From Tetradesmus obliquus (lineage: Eukaryota; Chlorophyta; Chlorophyceae; Sphaeropleales; Scenedesmaceae), in the NCBI GenBank assembly GCA_030272155.1, contig CP126201.1:496001-560000 (forward strand): a stretch of 64,000 nucleotides of DNA, written 5' to 3'. Shown piece after piece: positions 54,737 to 64,000 of this stretch; the first letter of the stretch is position 1, and each line of letters opens with the position of its first letter. Position numbers and translations under genes: made by a program. The notes beneath the pieces were generated by a model. That model was not told the DNA's origin. It searched no databases and saw only the letters and a program-made list of their open reading frames with translations.

Positions 54737-57452
54737 CACAGACACCACCAGGGCAGCTGCTGCAGCAGCAGCAGACGCATTTGTCAGGCCGTGGTTTTCA
54801 CCACCACTTCTGTTATTACGCTGGATATTTGTGCAGCTGCGGCTGCAGGAATGCAGCAGCTTTTTGGCTAGGCTCTGTGATTCGGTCGCCGCGGTGTGGG
54901 CACTGGCCAGTCAATTGAGCTGGTCATGAGATCATTTTGGTGCATCTTGATCTTTTGCAATCTCTGGAGCAGCATACATACAGCACATGCGCAGCATGGC
55001 TGCTGAGGAGACAGCAGCAGCAGAAGCACCACCAGCAGCAGCAGCAGCAGCAGCATGAACCCGGACAAGTCATGGCAGGCGCAGCTATATGTCCCCAGCA
55101 TGGCAGCTGTGTGCTGCATCAGGTGCTGGTATGCAGAGCAGTGCGCCAGCGTCTTTCACCGTTTCGTTGCCTTGCAAGCGCAGCTGCACATGCATCGCAC
55201 GCTGACGGCTTTTCCAACAGTACAATGCTTTTGTGATTGCACCGGCCACCTTGGCAGAGCTTTACGAGTGCGGGTTTGCCTTCACCTTGTGTCCTGCATA
55301 ATGTCCTGCAAGGCTTGTGGTGCAATGACGGAGCCACAGCCAATGCATGGAGTGGCCGCCTGAGGAGGCATGTGGCAGGGCGGGCCATTTTTTGGGAACG
55401 TTGTTCTCAAGGTTGTGACCACGTTCTGAGTGTCTGGCTAATGTATTGCGGTTGTTAGGCATATTTGGGTGGTGCTGCAAACACATTGCGAGGATGTTAG
55501 GACTCTATGATGCAGGGATGATTCTTTGTTGCGTGTTGTAGCTGCTGCGTGTGCTGCATTCGTGCATTGCCCTGAAGCCATGGAGTGTGCAGCTGCGGCC
55601 TGCAGCAAGCGTTTAGCATTGGGGTTGAGTGCTGGGCGTGTGGCAATCGTATGGGGTTGGCATCAAAGCTGTAGGCTCCACTCACGAAACATGATGTGCT
55701 GTCTGAGCTGCTGCTGTTACGTAACACACGCAGCGCATACTGGTGCTGCTGCTGAACACACTTTCTTTATTGTCACAAAGAAGTTCTGCAAGTAGCCAGT
55801 CTAGCGGGGCTGCAGCCCTTGCTTTGTGTATGCATGCAGCGTATCCTCCTAGGTTCCGCTTCACACCGGCATGTACGCATCACTGCCACAGCATGCATGG
55901 CGGCTTTGCTCATGCAGCAACCATGTGCGCAGGGTTTCTTCCCTGTTTGTTGCAGTGGTTGCGTTGGAAAGCCTGCAGCCGTTCAGCATCTGTGTTGCGT
56001 CTTTGGTAAGCCGGGCTGCGCTAGGCAGCTTGCCTTGACAGGCTGTGTCAGGTGTGTGACTGGCAACTCATCACTGTGCAAGTGCAGGAGAGGTTGTGCA
56101 TGACTCCGACATCAGGCAGTTTTGCACCAGTGGTTTTGGCGGGTTTTTTTTCAGTGTGGCGTCCCTAACCCGCCAATGACAGCACGCGTGACGGGTTGGC
56201 AGACGTGGACATAACACAAATCACATTACATACGCGTTCTTTGTTATACCGGTGAGTGGTAATGTGCACACTATTGCAGTGCCATTCATACACATGTGTC
56301 TTGTGCGCTGACTTGGTGCTTTCAGAGCTGTGGTGTACAACAGATGTGGAGTGTGCCATCTTTGGGCGCTGCATCATTTTGGCTGCAGCCGCCAGCTATC
56401 AGAGTCGTATGTTGGTAAGTGTCGTAGAACAGGTTGTGGCCTTCAGCTCACAATTTGTTGGCAAAATATTTGGCGATATTTGGCGAGATTAATCTGCTGC
56501 CTTTTTTGTGATGTCAGAGACGACTTTGTCTGGTCATGCTGCTCTGCTGTTGAAAGCATATCTGGCTATGATCCCTCTTGATGAAAGTCCTCGATGAATG
56601 TGATCAACCTTGCTCCCTGCCTGTTCACAGCCTCCTACGAGGCAGGCCTGCCAGCTACAGCTGTAGTGCAATCAGCCTTGTAAAGCCTGCCACTGGCTAT
56701 GATAGCAGCCGACAGTGCACATGATAAGTTACCATCATGATATCATTATCATGCCAGCAGTCGCGGCAGCCATCTGTCGCATTAACGTTGCTAACGCGCC
56801 GGGCGTGTGGCCAGCTAGCTGGCGGCAGCAATATCGATGGTCGCAAGTTGCCACCAACAGCCTGAACAGCCAGGTTATACTCCGCACAGTGCTAACAAAG
56901 CCTGCGAAGCTCCAGTGCGTTAGAGCTCTACGGCAAAACACATTAGTATAGCTGCAGGACTGGAAACCTGCCGCCAACTTGATTTTGAAAAACACCATGC
57001 CTCACGCAGCAGCCTAGCCAGCCGCCGCCCTAGCACAAACATCTACTGCACCTTCAGCCGATGCCCCAAACACAAACATCCACTATGCTGACCACCTTAC
57101 TCCCTAACTCACTGACATCGACTGCACTGCCAGGGCTGCGAAACTGCCTCAGGCACCAGCTCAGACAGCCGCCGCCCTAGCACAAACATCTGTTGTTTAG
57201 CACAGCCATCTACTGCACTGCCAGCCACAGACATCTACTGCACTGCCAGCCATCTACTGCACTGCCAGCCGCTGTAGCCTGCCCTGAGTGCTGAAGCGCT
57301 GCCTGTTCTGCTGCGCCAAAATCTGCCTGCAGCCAGCCAGCCAGCCAGCCGCGGTTCCTAACAGGCTGCAGCACATCTATCCCAATGCCAGCCGCTGCAC
57401 CCTGCCCTGAGCGCTGAAGCACTGTCTGTTCTGCTGCGCCAGAATCTGCCTG

Positions 57453-57485
<33 letters not shown>

Positions 57486-57511
57486 GCCGTTCCTAACGGG
57501 CTGCCGCACAT
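54737..57511. other. Gene-poor convergent intergenic region
   Basis: 2.8 kb between a plus-strand stop and a minus-strand stop. Short open frames are present, but none has family similarity, a signal peptide or consistent splice context. The right end (57230-57511) holds tandem copies of the OPR gene's terminal segment and CCAG tetranucleotide runs. The middle shows nothing recognised. Confidence 0.55.
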
Positions 57512-57580
57512 CTATCCTAATGCCAGCCGCTGCAGCCTGCCCTGAGCGCTGAAGCGCTGCCTGTTCTGCTGCGCCAGCAA
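57230..57580 (-). repeat. 115-120-bp copies of the OPR gene terminal segment
   Basis: The block GCCGCTGCAGCCTGCCCTGA, then GCGCTGAAGCGCTGCCTGTT and CTGCTGCGCCA, occurs at about 57524 (end of the coding region), 57390 and 57271, joined by CCAGCCAGC runs. It is the coding end plus stop of the minus-strand gene, repeated downstream. Confidence 0.8.
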
Positions 57581-58237
57581 GCCAGCCACAAACTGCCCCA
57601 GGCGCTGCGCGGATCCTTCCTCATATGCATCTCCAGCAGCACAGCTAAACCGCAGCAGCCACTGCCGCTCAGGCCTAAGCCCTAGGTGGCTAAAACCCCA
57701 GATGACCATGGCTAAGCCCTGGGCGCTGAACTCTGGCAGGGTTTTGGTGATGGAGGCGGCTAGGGTTTGCATCCAGGGCTCTGGTGGGGTGTAGCGCAGG
57801 CGGGCGAGTGCCCAGACTGTGTCTGCAAGGTCTGCGGGGTGCATGGTGCCAAGCTGCTGTTGCATCGCTGCAAGTAGAGACGCATGAAATACAGCACAGA
57901 CGCAGCAGCAGCGACAGCAGCTTAGTACTACTAGTAGCCCGTCAATGTGACACACCTTTACAGGAGAGGTTCAGCGCGACGATAATCAGTTGCAAGCTGG
58001 CTAGCTGCTGCTGGCTGCACAATCAGCACATCCGCTTGTCCCAACCTGCAACAACCACAAAACCTGCTTGCAACATGAAGTGCCTGCTGCTGTGATTGTT
58101 TCTGCTGCTGCTGCCACTGCCGCAGCCGCCTACCTGCCAGCCAGTCATCCATCCAGGCCTGCCCAGGCCAGCAGCGCAGCTCTGCAAAACCCCACAGCAG
58201 CCGGGCCAGCCGCTGGCCCCCACACTGCTGCTGCTGC

Positions 58238-58282
<45 letters not shown>

Positions 58283-59660
58283 AGATCATGCAGCCAGCCT
58301 CGTGACTGCAGCAGCGCCGCCTGCAGCCATCGCCCCGACACGCCACCCGGCACATCTGCACCAGGTTTTAGCATTCCCAAAGCCTGCAGGGACTGCGAGA
58401 GGCTCTGCGGGGTGAAGTCCTGCATGCGTGCTGCTGCTGCACGGTACCAGCACTCCATGAAAATGAGGTCTGGGGTGTGGTTGAGTGCTGCCATGCACCA
58501 CAGAAGGCTGGAAAGCTCTGCTGGCTGCATCTTGTCGATCTGGCGACGGCATTCAGCTAAGAATGCTGTGGTCCAATTTGGGCTTGGAAGGAGGCGGGGC
58601 GTGGCTGCTGCTGGCTGCTGCGATGATGCGGCTTGACAGCCCCTGCCGCTGCTGGTACTGCTGCTGTCTGACGCAGGCAAGCAACCTGAATCAGACAGGT
58701 TTTCTCCTGGTGACCGCTGCTGCTGCTGCTGCTGCTGCTGCTTCTCAAGGGGCTGGTGCGCATGATCAGCAGCCTCTGTTGCAGCTTGCTGCACTACATT
58801 CAGCAGTGGCTGGTCCATCTGGCTGGTCTGATCACCCTCTGGCACAGCTTGCAGCATGCCAGGCTTCCCGGGCTGGTGCTGGTGCTGGTGCTGCTCCTCA
58901 GGGTGCTGGTGCACATGACCAGCACTCTCTGCTGCAGCTTGCAGCATGCCAGGCTGCCCCTCTGGCAAGCAGGGTGGTAGCTGAGTCAGCGCAAAGATGA
59001 AGCGCAGCAGTGCTGGTGCATGGCAGTCTGCTGAGCCCCAGTGTCCCCTGAAAGCAGTGAGGCAGCGCTGCAAGAAGGATTGGCTGAGCGGCCTGCGCCA
59101 CACTGCCAGCGCAAACATGAGGTTGGCTAGGTCCTGCAGGGGCAGCAGTTGCAGGACAGGCAGAACAGCAGCAGCAGCAGCCGCAGCCAGCAGCATCAGC
59201 AGCTGGGCAGTATAAGTCGGGGCTGGTGGGAAGTTTGCATCAATGCAGCTGAGTCAGTGCAAAGATGAAGCGCAGCAGAGCTGGGGCGTGGCAATCTGCT
59301 GAGCCCCAGTGGCCCCTGAAAGTAGCGAGGCAGCGCTGCAAGAAGGATTGGCTGAGCGGTCTGTGCCAGACTGCCAGGGCAAACATGAGGTTGGCTAGGT
59401 CCTGCGGGGTCAGCAGTTGCAAGACAGGCAGAACAGCAGCCGCAGGGCAGGCATGACAAGCTTCAAAAAGAGCGAGGGTGCTTGCATGCAGCGGCGTGAT
59501 CTTCAATAATGCTACAGCCACTTGCAGTTGACGTTGTGTGACGTGCACCATAAAATAGATGATCCACTGCAGAAATTGGCTGAGCGGCCTGCACCAGACT
59601 GCCAGGGCAAACATGACGTTGGCTAGGTCCTGAAGGGACAGCAGCACACATGGCAGGCGT

Positions 59661-59710
<50 letters not shown>

Positions 59711-60698
59711 GGCAGTACAACTCGGGGCTGGTGGGAAGTATGCATCGATGACACAGCGACACAAGCAGTGGAGCATCAAGCAAATTTACTCGCAGACAAG
59801 CACATACTCTACTCTGACCAGCGGACATGCCGCAGCCCTACCTGTGCCCCAAGCCTGACAGCTGCGCAGCCGCCTCATCATTCAGCTGCTGCTGCCACGC
59901 CTCGTTTGGTGCATAGCCCCAATGAGCCAGGCCAAACGCCAGGCAGGCAAGCGCGTGCGAACAGCCGGCCGCTGCTGCGCTGCACGCAGCCAAGCATCAA
60001 AAACATTGCAACCAACAGCAGAAATCCACACGAACAGCTACCGCAGAAAGCAGCGGCTGCGCTACAGCCCTACCTGTGCAGTGAAACCTGACATCTGCGC
60101 AGCTGCTTCATCGCACAGCTGTTGCTGCCACGCCTCATGCGGCGCATAGCCCCAATGAGCCAGGCCAGCAGCCAGGCAGGCAAGCGCATGTGGAGTGGCT
60201 GCTGACAGCTGGCCGCTGCTGCTGCGGTCCGCTGCTGCTTTCAAGAGGGCTGGCATGTGCAGCTGCAGGCGGGCTAGGCTGTAGATGGCCCTGCAAGACA
60301 GAAGGATGAATAAATAAAACACGTTGAGGAATGCTTTTGTGACGATGGGAAAACGGTGTGAGGTGCAGCGAGCTGCACAAAACATGCAAGAAAAAGCTGT
60401 GCGCTGCCTTGCAGCAAAAATCAGCAGGTGCGGCAGCCAGGGGCACAACCAAGCTGAAGAGACAGAGGGCCGAGGCTGGAAAATCAACAAGCACAGCAGT
60501 AGGCTGCTGCCTACAGGAATGGTGGTTTGAGTCCAGCAAGCAGCAAGGAGCTCATGAAAGCAATTGTACACAAACTTCTGCATTTCATCTGTCAGGCTTG
60601 ACCTTCGCACCTGGCACAGTCCGTTACTGAAGCCTGCTCCATGTGCGCTGCCAGTAGCTCCGCTGCCATTGCTGCAGGTACATGGTAGGCCTCTTGAA

Positions 60699-60748
<50 letters not shown>

Positions 60749-62135
60749 ACTTGCTGCGCTGCCATCATGCCAGCTAGGTGTGATATGGCTGCCGCGCAGT
60801 GTGCTGCTGTCAGGTGGGAGCCACAATCCTGCAGCAGCTTCCGCAGCTGGCTGCAGTGCATGCAGAGAGCAGAAGGCAGCACAGCAAGCAGCAGGAAGAC
60901 AGGAGAAGCAGCAGATGACACGTGAGCACAGGAAGCGTGCGTGTCATTGTCTTTGATACATGCAACATGGCTGCAAAGTGATGCTGGGTTGTCTACATGA
61001 CAAGGAGCTCCTACAGCTCAAAGCCTCAAAGCCCGCTGTAGTAACAGATTTGCTGCCAGCTGTGCAAGCGCAGGTGCAGCAACGCCTCTGCTGCAGCTGG
61101 CGCCACTGCTAGCCGCTCTGCACGCCAGCTGCTGTGCTTGCTGTCTGTCACTTGCAGTCACACAAAACTGCCACTGCATGCCCCTCAGCTGCGGTTGCAG
61201 TACTCCAGCATCCAGTGCAGCTGTCAGCCGATTCTACTGACAGCTGTGGTTTCAGTCACTTTCAGTCAGGTAAACCTGCCACTGCATCCTCTTGAGTCAT
61301 ATGTATACGCACCGTGGCTCAGAGCAGTTGCTGACCTCACTGGCGAGCTTGGCTGCGAATGAAGGGTCCTCAGGGCTGGTGCTGATGCTGATGTGGCGAG
61401 GCTGGTCAGCAGCTGCTGCCTTGCGCACGCGGTACCTGCATTCGTGCCCGCGGTGCATATACATGGGGTAAGTGGCGCATGGTAATGATGGTGATGGTGG
61501 TGGTGGTAGTAGTGGCAGAGTCAGAGCATGAGGTCAGCTGCGCTGTGGTTCCAGTTGGTGGTACTGTATGAGGAAACTGCTCATCCATTGGCCAGCCGTG
61601 TAAGCCCCCAACACACACAGCAGCATAATGCTACCCACCTTCGCTGCGCCACTCGAGTTTTGAGCAGTGCGCCTCTGCGGCTGCCATGCCTCAGGTTGCA
61701 TACCGCCCTGGCTCTGGCTGCTGCTGCAGGACCATTTATACTGCTGCTGCTGCCGCTGCTGCTGCTGCTCAGTGGTGTGACAAGCTCGCTGTTGGAGTCC
61801 GCAGGAATACTGAGCTGGTCCTGGGCACTGCTGCTGCTGATGTTAGAAGTGCGTTGCTTTCTTCCTGCACAGCATACTGGCGCTGCAGAGTTCCGTCGGG
61901 TGTTCTGCAGCAGGTGAAAGCAAGCAACTGCGCTCCCCCTGGAGCATGCTGCAGGGCCAGCTCTGCGATGGCTTGCATGCGCTGCTACACTGCTGCTGGT
62001 ACCTAGCTGCTGCAAATTGCTGATGTAAGCGTCGAAAGAGGGACGAAGAAGGCTGGTGTGGTGGCTGCAGTGATTCTTTAGCATGTGTTGCTGTAGCATG
62101 CTGCTGCCACTGCTGCTGCTACTGCTGAATTCCAC
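57512..62135 (-). CDS. OPR/FASTK-like helical repeat protein, probably organellar
   Basis: A gene of at least seven exons. Well-placed ones are 61639-62135, 61336-61435, about 60628-60853, 60074-60290, about 58134-59190 and 57512-57867. The N-terminus is Ser/Arg-rich, fitting an organelle targeting peptide. The body is a series of helical repeats: LACLAAGLAHWGYAPHEAWQ, LANLMFALAVWRRPLSQSFL, LLWCMAALNHTPDLIFMECW, LARLLWGFAELRCWPGQAWM and LADTVWALARLRYTPPEPWM, then FSAQGLAMVIWGFSHLG. This W-A-L-A/PPxxW pattern is that of OPR, HPR and FASTK-type proteins, which bind plastid or mitochondrial RNA; the RNA target is unknown. No RAP domain was found. PolyGln interrupts two repeats. The exons at 61060-61200 and 59240-60000 are uncertain because of duplicated segments. 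Confidence 0.7.
58224..58282. repeat. (CTG)n microsatellite, coding polyGln
   Basis: A CTG tract with one CCG interruption that encodes a Gln run within the large exon of the OPR-like gene (minus strand). Confidence 0.95.
58982..59660 (-). repeat. Copies of an OPR-repeat coding block
   Basis: The segment 58982-59170 (encoding LQLLPLQDLANLMFALAVWR through RFIFALTQL) recurs at 59251-59440 with about 90 percent identity by eye and, truncated, at 59571-59660. The 59251 copy encodes the same residues but lacks a donor after ALTQL. Spacing is about 270 bp, the largest period in the window. Confidence 0.85.
59662..59710. repeat. (CAG)n microsatellite
   Basis: A CAG tract with one GAAG interruption, next to the truncated copy of the OPR block. 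Confidence 0.95.
59843..60190 (-). repeat. Duplicated exon end (OPR repeat)
   Basis: The end of exon 60074-60290 (LAHWGYAPHEAWQQQLCDEA..Q|GTAGGG) recurs at about 59843-59960 as LAHWGYAPNEAWQQQLNDEA..Q|GTAGGG, about 230 bp away, with the donor kept. It could serve as an alternative exon. Confidence 0.8.
60700..60748. repeat. (CTG)n microsatellite, coding polyGln
   Basis: About 16 units encoding Gln on the minus strand within an exon of the OPR-like gene. Confidence 0.95.
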
Positions 62136-62925
62136 TCAAGACGTTGCTGCAGCTTCCAGCTGCAATGAAAACTTTTATAATGTTCAGTAGGAACGAATGT
62201 GACAAACAAGATGTGAAGCGAGCCTTGAACAGCAGACACAGTGAGATGAGACGACGGTCTTCCAGCCTGGGTTATGTCACAGTGCAACAACTACAGTAAG
62301 CTCCTGCACAATGTAAAGCATTCATTCCCTTTTTCAAAGTCAAGCTGTAAAAACACGGATCGGCAGCACCACGAACAAACAGCCCTAGACACTGCCATGA
62401 CTAAACACCACACTCACTTCACGTGACAGCTGCTTCAAAAACCATAAAGATGTTGTGATAGATTGCATAAAGAGCTCGATCAGATGACTGTGGTTCTGCC
62501 GAAGCAGCTTTGACCATCAAGGCGGGACTCACCTTACCAGTATCAACGCCGACATGATCTATTCACGCTGCCGAGAAAAGCAATAAGCCGATTTTTCAAT
62601 TTGCTATCCGGATCCCCGTGGGTGTTGCGAACAGACAAGTGAGTGCTGCAGCCTGGCCATCAGCCAGCTCACAACCTGCTGTCGTGACATCAAAAGCTGC
62701 TCTACTGCAGCACTCGAACCTGCAGCCAATACGTTACCGGTCCTAATATGATATAAAAAACAATGCTTTCAGTTTGCTGAAGCTCCTGCACACAGTGCCT
62801 GTCCTGCAGCACAGTTCAAGCGCCACAACCCTGAATTGTGCTGCCACAGGTTCTTGTCGGTCCACCAGCACCTCTGAGCAGAGCTCCAGGCTCGTTGGCC
62901 AAACGAGAAGCTTCAGCTTGCCAAC
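62136..62925. promoter_or_regulatory. Divergent intergenic region, AT-richer
   Basis: Separates the OPR-like gene (minus) from the membrane-protein gene (plus), so a candidate bidirectional promoter of 790 bp. It is visibly poorer in CAG than the genes. No named element was found. Confidence 0.5.
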
Positions 62926-64000
62926 ATGGGGTTAGGGATGAGGCGTGCCGTTGGCACTACTGTAGCAGCACAGTTCCAGCATGACAATACAGAGGTAATA
63001 GCCAGCGTCAACTTCCAACGCAACAGCAAGCAGGTAAGCAAGCAGCTGCAACGTACCACCCGCAACAGAGAATTTATCGGCTGCATGCTGCTCCTGCAAG
63101 CAACATGCATGCCATGCTAAGCTGCGTGTGCTGTAGACAACACAGCAGGTGCTTGCATGCCTTTCCTGCAAGCTGCCAACTCACCTTAGCCTATCATCAT
63201 CATCATGTTACCATTTAACTCACCTTAGCCTATGTATGTACTATCTATGTCACCAGCAGATGTGCTGCCCTCTCAACCTGTTGCACCCTGCAGAAAGGCG
63301 ATGATGGAGAGGATGGAGTTCCTGTGCAGCCAAGGCTGATAGTCAGAGCCATCCATGCCAAGTGGCAGGCGCAGCTGGAGAAGTGGGCAGACTACCGCAG
63401 CCTGTTTGGGCTGATAGCATTCATCACTGTGTTCCTGGGGGTGCTGTATGCACAGCGCGGCGCAACAATCGCCTACTCTGTGCACTCGACCATCGCTTCA
63501 GTTGTGCTGCCCGGCAGTGACACGCTGCAGAGCACAGATGATGTGTACAGCTGGCTGCAGAACCTCCTACAGGTGAGCAAAAAGTTCATGTGGCTGCAGC
63601 AGTCATGTCATCTCACATGCCAGAAAGCACTGGCACGGCAGCGCAGCACTGGGGGTGTGACTGCGCTGATAAACATATAAAAAGCCGAACAAGCAACGCC
63701 AGGGCATGGCAGCGGCGCTTTTCCTGCAAGCAGTAACTGCAGCGTCATGCTCTCCTCATGCAGCGTAAGTCATGCTAGAGCCAGAGCAGTTTATGCACAA
63801 CTCTGCAGCCGCCGCTGCGAAACCTGAAGTTGTATTTCTGTGCTATGTCACCTCTCAAAACAGATACAAAGCACTGACCACAATCTATTTGCCGGATGCA
63901 GAATGTCTGGAAGGACCCCAACTGCGGTGATGGCATATGCGAGGCGCCGTTTGAATTTGCAGCTTTCAGCCGCTTCGGCTGCAAGGCAGATTGCGGCCGC
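62926..64000 (+). CDS. Predicted membrane protein, N-terminal part (polycystin/TRP-like?)
   Basis: Exons 62926-63036 (ATG at 62926, donor GTAAGC), 63295-63573 and about 63900 to the window edge, all in phase 0. The product has a basic cytosolic start (MGLGMRRAVG), one clear membrane segment (SLFGLIAFITVFLGVLYAQ), then a loop with VYSWLQNLLQNVWKDPN and a Cys-containing module (CGDGICEAPFEF then FGCKADCG). A short N-terminus, one helix, then a large extracytosolic loop with VYSWL resembles the start of polycystin/TRP-type channels, which are common in green algae; this is inferred from the first 130 or so residues only. The rest lies beyond the window. Confidence 0.6.

Noticed and set aside
55055-55363. 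Open frame beginning MNPDKSW
   Set aside because: No splice support, signal or similarity; composition like the surrounding non-coding DNA.
1-64000. tRNA, rRNA or snRNA genes
   Set aside because: I looked for cloverleaf-like and TTCRANNC box patterns by eye and found none convincing; a tRNAscan-SE run would settle it.

Overview
The window is nuclear DNA of a eukaryote, most likely a chlorophyte green alga. Genes are split by many short introns with GT..AG borders and an acceptor that is usually GCAG. CAG/CTG triplet tracts run through exons and introns as polyGln, polyAla, polySer and polyLeu. Several proteins are of plant or algal type: a WNK kinase with plant-like residues, a plastid-type RibBA riboflavin enzyme, an organellar OPR/FASTK-like repeat protein and a GLTSCR1-domain chromatin protein. 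The CAG richness suggests a Sphaeropleales/Scenedesmaceae-like lineage; that placement is inference.

Layout. 1-7949 (minus): two tandem paralogous secreted repeat proteins, the left one running off the window. 8669-12231 (minus): FCP1-like (HAD, DxDxT) phosphatase. 13169-18417 (plus): WNK kinase. 19862-32252 (plus): a very large Myb-repeat protein resembling SNAPC4/MYB4R1. 34065-34940 (minus): Cys-rich secreted protein. 36695-39896 (minus): RibBA with an intact DHBP synthase half and a degenerate GTP cyclohydrolase II half. 40263-42969 (minus): TrmN6-like methyltransferase. 43414-45686 (minus): GLTSCR1-domain protein. 46117-50032 (plus): Mit_KHE1-like protein. 50857-52499 and 53567-54736 (plus): two neighbouring paralogs sharing an unrecognised motif. 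57512-62135 (minus): OPR/FASTK-like protein. 62926 to the right edge (plus): start of a membrane protein. Exon structures were assembled by hand from reading frame, family homology and splice consensus. Phases agree throughout the WNK, SNAPC4-like, RibBA, methyltransferase, GLTSCR1, KHE and paralog-pair models; the two secreted proteins, the middle of the FCP1-like gene and the OPR gene remain partly unresolved.

The genes do not form a pathway. What unites the window is its structure: almost every gene carries imperfect tandem copies of one exon edge (exon end plus splice site plus adjoining intron), with periods from 36 bp to about 270 bp and from one to nine extra copies. Five genes also carry one or more copies of their own last exon, often with a stop codon in the same place, just downstream. 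Some copies keep frame and splice sites and could be alternative exons; others are decayed by frameshift, truncation or loss of the splice site. This pattern is the main discovery candidate.
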